Assembly: GCF_013426205.1 (NCBI RefSeq)
Contig: NC_089426.1
Span: forward strand, 1,240,001-1,304,000
Source: Metarhizium brunneum
Lineage: Eukaryota; Ascomycota; Sordariomycetes; Hypocreales; Clavicipitaceae
DNA length: 64,000 bases
Reading direction: 5' to 3'
The translations under genes and the position numbers were made by a program. The notes under the pieces were generated by a model. That model saw nothing but the letters and a program-made list of their open reading frames with translations. It ran no database searches and was not told the DNA's origin. Numbering within the stretch: position 1 is the first letter of the stretch; each line of letters starts with the position of its first letter. Below, piece by piece: positions 12,266-24,955 of this stretch.

Positions 12266-15200
12266 TTTCTCTGAATTGGCTAATTCAGAAATATCCAGGC
12301 TGAGTGTGCCGGTTGGGAAGAAGAGTATGGTTTGGAACATGACTACCCTACAGCTTGAATCTCGAACGGCGTAACATGTTTCGCGGCGATACCTTCAAGG
12401 TTTGATGGAAAGGAAAGGAATCAGAAGGAGGACAGGAATAAATTATGGGAGGAAAAGATCATGGAGTTGCACGCTTGATGATTCGGGGGGAGGGGGGGGA
12501 TTTCGGCATGTTTTTGGAGGCTTATTGTGCTATGGATGCAGGTATACCAGTGGTTATGATACATTGTTCAAGGAGTGGGTTTATGCATGGCACCAGCAAG
12601 TCCCCCGGGACCAAATATTATACAAGCATTTGCAAATCCATTAACTAGATAGCTATAACGTAGATAGAGGCGTCTCATCCAGCCAGGTCAAACCGAATGG
12701 AATGAAAAGAAGTGTGATTTTGATTGGCGACGCTTTGGAGTTTACTTCCTTCCCTCGCACTAATGGACGTGTGTGCCCCTCTTACGGTATGCGGGAACCG
12801 GTTCGCGAGGAAGGTACAACGCAGCCAGCATAAATGCCAGCTGGCGAGAAACCGATGTCGACAGTGGCCGTGAATTGTGACTCTTCTTTTCCCCCAAGAA
12901 CGATGCGTGAACACAAGATCTAGCCTCTACTAGTTTGAACGCTCTATCTCCCCTGTTAAATATGTTTAATGCAACGTACACGCAAATCACTGCCGGCCAT
13001 TCCACGTCAGTTATCCGGCAGAGCCTGAAGGCGCCTTGAAACGCCGTTCTTACGTCCTGGGCAGTTCGAAGTTCCCTGGCACGACTAGGTTCGGGACATT
13101 TTTAGATGCGCACAAATGACATCTGCAAGTCATTGGCATTCTCACCGCGCAGCATATTTCGAGTCGTTTGAAGAGAACGTGTGTTTGAAATGATCATGAA
13201 CTCTGCATCCGAAGATGCGATGTGCGAAGGAAGAGGTTTGTTTGTATTCTCTGCACCAGGGACGTCAAATAAAGTGGCATGCATCCACCCATGCCTTCTG
13301 ACCAAAAATCGTGCTTACAATGTACGTACCACGGTCACCCAAGGCAACATCGGAGAAGGCAGTTTTCGATTGGCTGAAGGTCTGGCCATCTGATGACAGG
13401 CAAAACGTGAGGGGAAAAGGGAACACCATCATGCCACTAGCACGCAAGCCATGATACGCCAAATTTTCAGAGGATAGAGTGCACTAGTACTGACAACGAG
13501 AAGCCAGTGTCCGACGATGCAACATCTTCTATCAAACGTCTTAACGAAACGGCTTTCTGGTTCTCTCCGAAACTTTAAGTTATCCGAACAAAGCGTTAGG
13601 TGGACGCAGTGCGCTTTAAAATGCCTATTAAATGGAAGCTGAAAGAGGGTACTCGGCTAAACCATGAAACGCTCGGGGTAATTGCAGACGAGGGAGTGCT
13701 TGGCTTTGCAGGACGGCTGGGAATCAGTCAACTTTCATTTGTCACATGAAGCAACTCGGCGGTCTGCCAAGCCCTCGACGATTTGTACGGGACGCCGAGT
13801 TCTAAATTTAGGGTTATATCACCTACCTGCCGAAGCAAAAGAAGCTAGCTTCTCTGCCACTAGTTCCTTTTTTTATGGGTTCGGCACACCGGCTCAAATA
13901 GCTCACTGGAAAATCGGCCAGTGTCCACTGGCTATCGTCATACTTTGTCAGAGACGCCCCCGGTATTTGCCATCCTGTCGGCCATGCCATTCTTGCCTTA
14001 GCTTCTGCTCCAACAGGGTGAGCGAGAGAACCTTGGCGTACAATAGTGATACCAAAGGATGTCTTGGCGTTGATCGTTCAACTGGCCCAAGGCAAGAAGC
14101 AAATCATCAACTGTGGCCGGCCAAGCTGCTTACCAAGGTTTAGATCATCTCGGGACAACACCGGCCCTTTGCCTTGGGTTCAGTCATACCTTTGTGTCAC
14201 GATACAGAATGCTAAGCAGATAGCTTTAATTCTGCTGCGAGGGCTGTTGCCGAAGTGCTACCAAAACACCGTGGAATGAAAGCTCCGGCATATCAACGTC
14301 ACTACCAAAATGCAATCACCCCCCTCACGCATTGATCTGCAGCGACCCTACGGTTTGGATCTTTTGAGCAAACCTTGTGTAGTCAAACGTGGGTGCTATT
14401 TTCAGTCTGTGCGGAAGACCTCCCCGACTGGCTGCAAGGAGAGAACAGGATACACACTTGCATCTGTATGGAGTCTGAACAGACATACTACTTCAGACTG
14501 CTACATGGATGACGATCTCCAAGGCGGGATCTCAACGGGCTGTGCCGAAAAACTGGTCGCCCGAGAAGGCGAAGCCATTCCACATGTTGATTTGCCTAGA
14601 AGGCGAGAAAATTTGACTGGGTTGACACCCCCCAGCTTTTCCGCTTGAGACAACGCGGCCGTGCGCTCACTTCGACACCACGGATCGCGTGGCATCTCAA
14701 CCCCGCGCCTGATGGACGATTTAGGAGTTTTCCCTCGGCTACATCTCTTCTGGACGCCGCTAATTTGAAGCTCGCATCTCCAGGGTCCTATGAAATGCTA
14801 ATGATCAATATAGTCTGCAAGAACTAGACGAGGAGTATTACAAAGTTTGTGACTGTGGCGGACTCTACGATTTTGCCGTTACCTACCAATTCACAAACTA
14901 TCGGGATATTTGACGGGAGATCTGTTGGAACTGGTGGACCGGACCAGCGCAAGACAAGATCATGACATAACTTTCGGTATCGGCTTGGTGAGAAGTCAGC
15001 CACATCCATCAGGGAACGCTAGTGGCCATGAAACGTTGTATTTCGCTCTTGCATCGCCCCCAGCACCTGTTCTGCTATGGAGAAGCCGGTACTCCGTAAC
15101 GCTTAACCTTTGCCTGATGGTATCTGGAAATGCCAGTGTGCTGGGCCAGTCGGGTGTGACTTTTGAACGGGTGGAGGAAGTAGGCTAGCTTGTCTTTTGC

Positions 15201-16495
15201 ACATGGCGGCATTTGGTGTTGGCGTACCGTGTAGGACGGCTACGTATTTGACGGTGGCCTTGTTACAGGTTCCCGTCCTGCCTGTGTGTGTACAGCACAG
15301 CTGGGCTGGTATCCAAGAGCCCTCCTTGATGATAAGTCTTGAGTTTTTGCGGGTTGGTTGAGTTTCAGAATGTGCGACTGGTGCGGCAAGCATGTTGGGG
15401 CCACAGGCGCAGTCGCAACACCACACGGCTAGTACTGGACATCATCAGGCACTAGTCGTGTTCGAGCACCGGCACGGCTTCGGTGGCCTTGTCAGCCACC
15501 AGGACCGGTAGGGCTACTTACGTATGTACGCACTGCCATTCCAACACAGACGGTGGTGGATAGCCTCGGTCGGATACCTATCTTTGAGGGAGGTATTTGG
15601 CGTGCGCCTGTCGAGGTTGAACCAGCACGGAGGAGGGCAAAAATGCAATGCAATCAGCATGTACAATGGGACATGCATACGGAGCACCTGACAACTAGTA
15701 CTCCGTCCTAGCATGACAAGGGGTGCTGGCGTCTGAGCGTCAATCTGCAGAGGAGACCTCCAGGGTTGGTGCCAATTTTGGACACGAGCTGATGTCTTTC
15801 CGCCAACGAGAGGGCAGGAGCAGAGTGATTCAGATCTTGGGTCATACGCTGCAAGGCTTTGGGCATGACGAGCCAGGGTAATGCTGGTACGAATATCAGG
15901 GTTCAGCCGACTACATGCTGGCTGCCCATGGTAACAGCGCAGTCGCTAGCTTATGGAGAAGCTAGGGATTGCATTCAAGACCCTGTCCATGCGACAAGCG
16001 GTACGCTTCCATCCTTTTTGGCAATGTCGGTTCAGAAGAAGCTGAAGGTTGCAACCTAATTCGCACTTCGTAGTGAAGTTTTCGACCAAGGCAACAAAGA
16101 ACATTACAAAAGACCAGATACCCAAAGAATGCTCCACAGGGCAGAGGAAAATCTCCTTGTACATACGCTCGGACTTGCAGGTTCTGATGTCACATTTTCC
16201 CGACGGGTCTTGGCGGGATGATCTGACAGCACTGGATCAGCAGCGCAAGCTTGAGCTTTTCGCATGGTCATATGTTGGGCCATATCGAGTTTAGGCGGGC
16301 GCGAAGCCGTCGGCTACGCTATGTCGCCTTTCATGGCATCATTTTTTTTGTCAACCCCAGCGACAGACCTAGTACCAGGGATCTGTCAAACCGAAACAAA
16401 ACCCTGCCAGCCTTCTGTCACTAAGGAATGAAACTGGAGAAATATTGGAGTACATGGCCCTAAGACGCCCTTGCACAATAAGACATACTGGACAG

Positions 16496-16511
16496 TACGG
16501 AGTACGGAGTA
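16496..16511. repeat. Two overlapping copies of TACGGAGTA
   Basis: The sequence TACGGAGTACGGAGTA holds two nonamers sharing two bases. It is the only tandem occurrence in the window and lies inside the 9.3-kb gene desert. Confidence 0.8.
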
Positions 16512-19500
16512 GGTCCTAGGTATATGTACCCCGTATGTTCCGTACCAACGCATGGATACCAAGAGCTACCACAGCCACAGCTGCAACGAGCTGCCAGGTT
16601 CCAGCTATGACTTCTGGATAAATTCTGAAAGGAGCTAGTATAACCGCATGAGGTAGACCTTCCAGGTTCAGCGAAGAGTGTAAATGAAAAGTCACAAGAT
16701 GGTATCAGCTCGCCATTTATCATCGTGAGGGAAGAAAGAATTGGATCGCTACATGTGAATGGAGCCGTGAACCTTTGGCCGCGTGGCCCTGGCTCTGCAT
16801 TCTGCAGATGGAGCGCTCATTCTAAGAAGGGAAGAGAAACTTGTATTCTGAGTTGAACCGGAGCAACTTGCATGGTGATCACTAGAGACAAGTGCCGTTT
16901 AGGAAATGATTTGCCCTCGACTGAACTGCTGTCAAAGGCTTGGTCGATAGAAATGGGAGGCCCAATCTTCTGGGAAAAGCACGGGACAGACGCTGGCATC
17001 TGCTACGCCCCGATTCAGAAGTGCTGGTCATCAGCCGAGACCATTTGGGGATCACAGGGAGAAGCCCGTTTGCCAGGCTGGCTGTGTTACCAAGACGTGT
17101 TCTCTACGGTGTTACAGGAGCGGTGTCTTCAAATCATGCCTCGATGACACGCATCATTCCCCCGTACAAGTCGGGAGCAGCCTGGAAAGCATGGTATTTT
17201 TGGGGGCGAAAACATGCTACAAGAGTAACACCGAGACGCATCTCGGCGTGTGAAGCAATATTATCGCAAGGTTTTGTAAGCCTACAAACGAGCGAAGGCT
17301 ATCAGGAGGAAGTTGCGTATACAGCCGAAGCCGTTAGATCTTTCAGAACTTTATTTTGGTGAGCATGGCAGGTTACATCTGAGGGCTGTTCTCTCTGAGA
17401 AAGACTGGCGGATCGACGTGGTTCGCCCATCAACGGGATGAACAATGGTGTATTGCATTATGCCAGTGCTTTCGCCCGGGCGCATTTCGCATTGGACTGT
17501 ATGTTGGCCGAGTCAGGTCTGACTTGGTTAGCTATTCGGCTGGGCGGGGACCTTACGATGACAATAATGCACAGGCCACTGGGTGAATGCAATGCTGTTG
17601 AGCTCGACTCGGTGCTAGAGATATCGCATTGGCTCCTTCATGGCGTTTAGCTTGAGGCTCAGCGCCATCATACGCCGACGGCCTGCATTGCCCCGGGGCT
17701 TATCACGAGGACCGGCGGCACAAGCCCGGAGGCAGACGCCCACAACAGCATATCGCATACATGTACGGTTGATGTCCTGTCAAATACTTTGCCGTTTGTC
17801 GACCGAGGTACTCCGTACTGTCGCCAATGCACTGAGAGCGCTGTGGGGCGAAACATGGGAGATCTGTCGAGGGCGTCACTGATGAACTGATGCTGCATGA
17901 CTGGATCTGGAACAGGGTAATACTGTAGGCCTCTCGAGCAAGGGGACGGAGACCGGCAGAATTGGCGGCGGGAGTGGAAGACTGACAGGAGTTGAAAAGG
18001 CCGGAGGTCAGATCTCCAAGACCGTCGGTAACAAACTTTGGCCAGTATTACTCTGCGACATGTGTACTCCGTACATGTCCAGATCTGAGCTGAGTAATCG
18101 GGTCACTTGTCCCCCTCCAAAAATCAAGGGTCCTCGTTGCCGGGATGCCTTTTCTTTGTTGGAGAGAGATAAGATGAGAGGATTCCAACTGTCCTTTCAG
18201 TTGTCCAGGCCAAAAACTGTCCTAGCGCGATCCATTGCGGTGGGATTGGCACGACGCTGTGGATGCAGAGAGACTGGCGGCAGTCGTCATTGGAGATCTT
18301 GTCGGAGCATTGCCGTGCGTGGTGCGGCCATGGACTGGCCACGATCTGGGGCCAAGTGATGTAACAAGCGCAACATGAGGTTTGTCGACGTCGCCTCTCG
18401 ACCAAGGGCCCGAGACAAAACCAACCCGCTGGCTCTCTCCAGTTGTTATTTTTACCACGGCTTCCGAATGGCTGGAGGACCCCTGCTCTTGCAGGCTCGT
18501 GCATGCACCCTGCCCGCCGAAGCGATGTGCGTCATGGTTCCATTTGCGCACCATGTCTCCGAGAGAGGGATGGCGCTGGCCAGGCCAAGGAGGGGGCAAG
18601 GGAGGGCAACATTGAAGCTGCTGACGGGACACGACGGAGTTACAAGTCTCCGCGGTTTGATGGGCCGTGACGGACCAAAAGCCCAGCAAAAGCCTAGCCA
18701 GCCAACCCCTCTATGAGATGGCGACCATGGCTTCCTGTCTACGGAGTATCGTCGCCCGCAAAGAGGAGGCGGAGGCAGAGGCAGGACATTGGAGTGTTGG
18801 TGTGTTGGGGCGCTACCTGTAGCGTTCCAGCACACGCCCCGAAAACCTTGGGGATGGTTGGATGGGTACGTGATACTCGGCGTATGTATTAAGGCAGACT
18901 GCTTGCAGTATTGTACTTCGTACCTGGTGAAGTTTGCCGGCCCCGAAATGCTCAGGCGTGCTGAATCCACATGAACGGGGTACTCGGCAACGACTCCGTG
19001 TTTCCAGCACAACTGCTCCTTACAAAGCACTTTTCGATGTTCGTGGACGGCCCCTGACAACTCCGGGAGATTGGCAAGCGCTACAACAGAGAGAGACTGG
19101 TTGGGCAGGGACCAAGAACAAGCAGCTAGAAACAGACTACGACGCTAGCTGTCAACATGCTATCAACTGCTTGTCAAACACACAAGCAATTAGGAGGAAG
19201 AGGGCGGGTTACTGGATAACCAAGTGGCTTCGATCTGCTCAAACCGTACGGCCTGTTGGTTTGTGATACGTGACTGAACTCGGCATCACCCTTGGACAGG
19301 TCGACAGCAGCGGTGCAGAGGATTGGTTGGCGACGAGGCCCTTCTCCGTCTGAGGTCTGCGCTACAACCTGACCTTGGGCTATAGGAGAAAGAACAACAG
19401 ACGGGCTTTGGGGGCCTCATCATGAAGAATGGGCATGTAGCCATCAACCACACCCCTCCCCAAATGAACACATTTCGGCCACATATCCACTGTTTGCCCA

Positions 19501-20558
19501 ACCCAACCATGTGTGCGTGTCGCCATATTACTCGAGTCGCAACACTGGTAGACGTCTGGCAAGATATCTCAGCCGCGGCTCCAGCGGTTGTAACTGACCT
19601 GGGTAGATGCCGGAATAACCAAACAGCAATGAATTGAGTGCCAACTTTAGAAAGCCAGCCCTGCCTCCTGCTTGCCTTGCTGCGTAGCGAAGGGGCCGGG
19701 GTGTGAGGCCCTGGATGCCAGGAGATGTTCCTGGTGCTGCTCTCTGGCAGTCAGCAGGTGGTTCGTCAGTGGTCCGCTGTACCAATCACTCTCTACAGTA
19801 CAATTATACAGGTGTTCTGAGTCGTCCCCAGCCCCAGTCACTGGCGGATTTTGGTGACCCGCAGCCAGGGCCAAGGGCGGTCTTCCACTTGTGCTTCCAC
19901 TTCGGGGGTTTGCGTGGTCGGGCGAGTTGGCGAGCTGGCGAGTTCACTAGTTGGATTGGTCAGTCCAAGTTGACCCTTGGCCCTGTCTGCTGCGCCGCGC
20001 TGGCGTCGGTCGTCTGCATGATGCTCGGCTGGCCTTGTTGCTCTATCAGGCCGGCCGGACCTGACACGGTGGTGCATGGAGGCGGAGAGGGGCCAACATG
20101 GAGTTTGGAATCTGGCTCGCGGACATGGAGCCGTGATGCTGATGATGCCGAAGGATAGACGGGGCGACGTCCAAGATAGCAACAACAAGGGCAACCACAA
20201 TCCGCTCGGCCCCATTCTTCCTTCCTGCCGTCGTTGACCGTTTGGCTTTGCCCACCAGACCCCCATCTGGCGACGCCTTTTTGTGCCTTGTGTGGTTGTG
20301 TCTTGAGTGTTTTTTGTGTCGTGGACGCGTGGGTGGTCACTGGTCGGTACAATATGTGGCCGGTATGGTTAAGTGACGTCGGGTACAAAATACATACGGA
20401 GTAGTGCGTCAACGTATTGTGTGTAGCAGAAGTGTGTACGGAGTCGCAGGAGGTGGTTGGCCGTCGCAAAGTTGTGCATGCTTGCTTGGGTGGGCATAAG
20501 TTGACATGTACTCGGTACCAATGCATAAGCCCAGCCAGCCAGCCCAGCCAGGCCGCAA

Positions 20559-20588
20559 GCATTAGCCAGCATTAGCCAGCATTAGCCA
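20559..20588 (+). repeat. Three tandem copies of a 10-bp unit, GCATTAGCCA
   Basis: Three consecutive units, nearly identical, lie about 1 kb upstream of the Zn2Cys6 start codon and directly after a CCAG/CCAGC-rich stretch. It may be a short regulatory repeat or slippage product. Confidence 0.75.
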
Positions 20589-21576
20589 AGCCCTGGGCCA
20601 GCACCGCAACCATTTGAGCCGTTGACCTTGCGCCTCTGCCCACCCATGCCTTTTGCTGTATTTAACTTTCACCATCCCCTCCCATCCCAAACTTCCCGTT
20701 CCCCGGTCTGACATCTCGTCTCAACCATATCTCGACTCGATTTGTGTGCAATACACACGTTCGCTCACCTCTCTCAAACTCTTCCCACCCTCGCTCTTAG
20801 GAAGTCCTCGTTGACTCCTGTCATTCGCTTTGTCGGTGTTGTTGTGCTTTTTGCTACCACTCTCAGTTCATCCTCCTACTAGCAGCACGCTGCGTCTCTC
20901 CCGCCCTCCCACGACCTACGTCTCTCCTCTGCCGCCACATCTGCTCACGGTTGGAGAAACTGCCCACGTCCCGTGTGTGTTCGTAAAGCGTACTGAAGGA
21001 AAAGGAGAAGAAAGAAAGAAAAGAAATCGGGGAAAAGTTGATACAGAAGGGCCTTCGTCCGGTAGTGAAGACGCATTGGGTCATACCGATACATTTCGCC
21101 CGTCTCCTACACCATCAACTGTTATACCACTTTCGCGGCATCCCTCGCGAAAACTCCTACGTCTCAACTATATAAGCCAAGCCCACCAAGACCAAAACGC
21201 TGGCATCCATGTTGTTGTAGCCGTGTCGATTCGTTTTCTTTTTTCTTTTTCAAAATCCACACTCGCTTTCAATCAGAACCCACAATCGTTTATTTTCCAG
21301 TCCACCTGGAAGATACAAAATCTAGTAGGGGTCAAATAGCTCAAGACACCGCATCACGATCGCTACCCCGTTGGAATACAAAGGGAACCGAGATTCAGGC
21401 GGATCAACTACTTTTGGTTTTTCCTGCCTCTTAGTCTACCTGCTCCAACAAGACCATTTACATTCGCTACGACTAATCACACGGCTGCTTTCGCCTTGTG
21501 TGGTTAACGTTTTACGACTTTTTCGCTTCTTCAGTTTTTTTTCTTCTCTTTCTCTCTTCAGATCCAAGCATTCAAA

Positions 21577-23807
21577 ATGGCTGGCCCTGGCGGTGGTCCT
21601 CCTCGTCGCAGGTTAGTATTCCCAAACAACAAGGAGACTGTTGGAAGCTAACTGAAAACAATCAGCCACACCAAGTCCCGCAAGGGTTGTGAGACCTGCA
21701 AGCGTCGGCACATTCGTTGTGATGAGAACTTCCCTCAATGGTAAGTCCATGTTCCATTCGCCCTCGCTGGCTCTGTGACGCCATATGGGCACACAAAATA
21801 TGCAGTCAAGCCTGGGACGCAAAAGACGTCCTCCCCCTCAGAGGCACACTTGTAATTTCGGCGTACTGACAATGCCTTGATTTCAGCCGCAACTGTACCA
21901 AGCACAAGATCCGCTGTCCGTACAACGACGTACAGGTGCCCGATGCAGACCGCTCTACCACCCCCGATAAGCCTAATCTCATGTGGACGCCCCAGGTCGA
22001 GGCAGCCATCGCTGAGTGGCAGGCAACCGGTGTTTTCCCCTTCTCGACCCTGCATGTCTACTCGGCGCCCATGCCGCACCTGTACTCGTTGGAGGATTTG
22101 CGCCTGATCTACCACGTTGCCAACCTGTACGATCAGCTCTCTGTCATTGACGGCAATAACTTCACTCTCTGGACCCGTCACATCCCAACGTAAGTGCAAA
22201 GCCGCCTTGGAACTCACCCACAGCTTGTGGGCGTTGGTGCAGCCAAAACCGGCAAACTAACCTGGCTGGCCAGTCTCCTGAACATTGGTGCCACCACGCC
22301 CTATGTGATGCACGCCCTGCTCGCCTTTTCGGCCATGCACATCGCCTTCCTCACCGACTGCCCTCTTGTCGGCAGCCTGGCCTTCGAGCACCGTGGCATC
22401 GCTCTCAGTGGCCTTCACGAGGCCATTGGTACCTTCTCCCGAGAGACGTCGGATGCCATCTTGGCAGCTTCTCTTGTCTTGTCCTGGCAAGCTACGGATT
22501 GGTAAGCAAATAGTTTCCTGCACGGTTCCGACTTGTGCGTGCAAGAGTAAAGCGGCTAACATTTGATAGGCGCAGTTGGACCCAGCTCATGCAGGGAACC
22601 TCGACGGTACGTGCGCCAAATGCAAGACATGTTGATCTTGGCAGCGCTCAAATTTCTGTACCATGCTCGTGGCATCTTCAGCTAACGAGCTCGACCTCCT
22701 CTCCATTCTTATTGGATCTTGGCTAACACGACTCGTCCCACACAGGTGATTGATGCCATGGACGCATGGAAGCACGAGTCCCAGTTTGGTGACTTCATTG
22801 CTGAAGTCAGCACATTTCCCACTGCCCCTCCGTCTCCTGGACCCGACCACAGACCAACGCAGCCCCGGGATGAGGATATTCAAGCCTTCCAGCGCACTCT
22901 CGAGCAAGTCCAAAAAGTTGAGTTGCACCTCAAGCACCACAAGGAAGCGACCACCCAGGTTCAGCATCTTATTGGGTTCCTCAAGGGTTCTCGCAAAATC
23001 AGCCCGACGCTCTCCATTGCCCAGCAGTATGAGCGCCTGCAACCGCTGCGAACCTGGCTGTTCTGGATGCCCGTTGAATACCTTCAGAACTACCAAGGGT
23101 CGGCCAACTCGCTTATCGTCATTGCGCACCTGTACACTGTTGCACTTCTCATGGAGCGTCTCTTCCCCGAGATTGGCGCTGCGTACTTTGGCAGCTTGAG
23201 CATCTCCCCCATTGAGGAGATTGCCCGTCGACTGATGTCCCTCAGTGTCGCTGGCGGCTCCGAGGGCGGTGTTCATCGTGAGACTCCCCTCACATTGATG
23301 GAGTTCCCCATCAACACCGTTGGTGAATTCCGCTCTCGCATGGGCTGGGTTCACCCTGAGAGGACCCCATCATTCCCTCAGTTCCACCCTCCCAACTTCC
23401 CGGTTCCCGAGGAGTACTCTATGCCTCCCGGCGCCGCTCCCTCGCCTCACTACATGTACAGCAATGTCGCCTTCAGCTACAGCGCCGAGGAGATGCCCAT
23501 GCTCAATAGCGCCTCCATGCCGGGAAACCAGGGTCACTCCGCCAGCCCGCTCGTGCTCTCGTCCCCCTTCTCAAGTCAGCAGTATCTCAACGTCCCGTCT
23601 CCATCGTACGCCGCCGGAGCGTACAGCCCTGCCTCGTCAACGTTCGAGGGCTCCGTTACTTACAGTGACACCGAGGAGTATGGATCCTACGACATGCGAG
23701 GAAGCGCCCCTGCCTATCTCACTTCTGGTCAGCCGTCCATGTACAACGAAGCTCATAGCAGCTACGGCCTAGGGTTCGTCACTCCCCACCAGCCCGTGTG
23801 GATCTAG
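21577..23807 (+). CDS. Zn2Cys6 fungal transcription factor
   Basis: Six exons, 21577-21611, 21666-21740, 21887-22189, 22274-22501, 22570-22606 and 22746-23807, encode 579 residues. The binuclear zinc cluster has canonical spacing C-x2-C-x6-C-x6-C-x2-C-x6-C (Cys 20, 23, 30, 37, 40, 47), spread over exons 2 and 3 and preceded by a basic SHTKSRKG stretch. The downstream helical region (LLNIGATTPYVMHALLAFSA, then AILAASLVLSWQATDW) fits the fungal-specific regulatory domain found with C6 factors, including those named as Upc2-like sterol-uptake regulators. The target genes are unknown. The C-terminal third is Ser/Pro/Tyr-rich and probably an activation region. A second possible end, using an extra exon to 24219, is described separately. 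Large non-coding flanks on both sides suggest complex regulation. Confidence 0.92.
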
Positions 23808-23909
23808 GCTCCTTTGCATGGTTTAATCCCACACATCGGCCTACTTCTCTGCCGCTTTCTCGAAGGGGACACAATCGGATTGACTCGTTTTGTTTTTCTT
23901 ACCACTCAG

Positions 23910-24219
23910 GCACTCAGTCACCACCACACCGACGTACCCGCCACCAGAGGACCCTGCCGTTTTCGCAGCTGGCCTCTCGGCAGCCCCGTCTCCGTTCCTC
24001 AACGCCGATCAATTCGGGATGCTCCCCATGCCAGAGTCACCAGTCCTTTCGCACAGCACGCCGCACCTTCGACACCGTCATACTGCGTCGATGTCCTCGG
24101 GCCCGCATCCTCCGTCCCCACTCGCACAAGCGCCTCTCGTCCCTCCTCCCGATATGCCCAACAACATACAATTTAAGGGCAAAGGACCTGCTTACCACGG
24201 ACAGGGGCCCGTCCAGTGA
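23910..24219 (+). CDS. Probable alternative C-terminal exon of the Zn2Cys6 factor
   Basis: Just past the TAG at 23805-23807, a pyrimidine-rich tract with a TTGACTCG branch-like site ends in ACCACTCAG at 23901-23909, a good acceptor. The following frame reads HSVTTTPTYPPPEDPAVF and ends PAYHGQGPVQ at a TGA at 24217. Its composition (Pro, Ser, Met, His) resembles the C-terminus of the main protein and looks coding. Using the GT at 23798 as donor (exon 6 ending 23797) keeps this frame, removes the TAG and gives a protein of about 679 residues. That donor (GTGGAT) is weak, and the neighbouring GTGTGG at 23796 would put the exon in another frame, so the join is uncertain. Confidence 0.5.
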
Positions 24220-24550
24220 GCGAACTTGCAGCTGTTTTTTTTTTTTTTGAAGGGCCGAGACGACGTCGAGACAATAGACAACCCAACGGACAACAACCTC
24301 CCTTTTTTGCTTTGGATCTGAAGAATTTTCTCTACTTCTTGTTACGACTGGTTTGGCTTTTATGAACGCTACCTGTTTTTATTCGGTTTTTTTTTTCTCC
24401 CCTTGACGCAGACGCGCCATGTACACTACATTCCTTGGACACTCGCTAAACAACCACAATGGCTGATGTGGAGACAAGACATCTTATCAGCATGTTTTGT
24501 CGGTCCACATGGCCGCCACGCTCCTTTGCACCGAGTTGATCTCGACGACA

Positions 24551-24753
24551 ATCCTTACGACGATAATACTATCGGCAAGCATCGACACCTAATGTATTAT
24601 TTAATACTCAACACTCCTTTACGACGATGATACCCATAATCAACACTCCTTTGCATGATACAAGATACCCAGCATTAATATATAGACACTCCTTACGACG
24701 ACCAACAATCATGACGAACAAAACCTCATGTATAGATATTCACTCCTTACGGA
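24551..24753 (+). repeat. Degenerate CACTCCTTACGACGA repeats
   Basis: Five imperfect copies are visible near 24551, 24611, 24641, 24685 and 24736. The core CTCCTT(T)ACGACGA varies, and two copies share a preceding TATAGA. Spacing is irregular at roughly 30-60 bp. Function unknown; it may lie in the 3' UTR of the transcription factor or in independent repeat DNA. Confidence 0.5.
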
Positions 24754-24918
24754 TTATACAAAGATTTAGCGAGAAAGACATGGCGAAGGGTTCCAGCCCC
24801 ACTGCATTAGCGAAACATTTGGCAAGGTGTGTCTGCACGTGCAGACACGGAGACCTTTTTTGGGGGGATAAAGCATGGAGTTTTGTGGAGTTTTGCACTT
24901 TATTTTGACAAGTGATGT

Positions 24919-24955
24919 TTGTATTTTTGTATTTTTGTATTTTGTTTTTATTTTT
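24919..24955 (+). repeat. T-rich short tandem repeat (TATTTTTG units)
   Basis: Successive GTATTTTT-like units make an A/T-rich microsatellite in non-coding DNA. Confidence 0.7.

Larger units (their letters stand above)
12266..21576. other. 9.3-kb gene desert upstream of the Zn2Cys6 regulator
   Basis: I find no convincing coding gene, tRNA or transposon in this stretch. Open frames are short and unconserved-looking on both strands. It carries seven exact copies of the TACGGAGTA nonamer (15090, 16496, 16503, 17809, 18065, 18740, 20395), the highest density in the window. The last roughly 900 bp (about 20650-21576) are pyrimidine-rich with TATA-like and CT tracts and look like a long promoter or 5' UTR of the transcription factor. 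Non-coding RNAs cannot be excluded. Confidence 0.55.

Noticed and set aside
16049..16294. 81-codon plus-strand frame with plausible-looking amino acid composition
   Set aside because: Isolated, no proper ATG at its 5' end, no flanking exons that extend it and no family recognised.
20830..21339. 169-codon plus-strand frame just upstream of the Zn2Cys6 gene
   Set aside because: Starts with TTG and is a Ser/Pro/Phe-rich by-product of the pyrimidine-rich leader.
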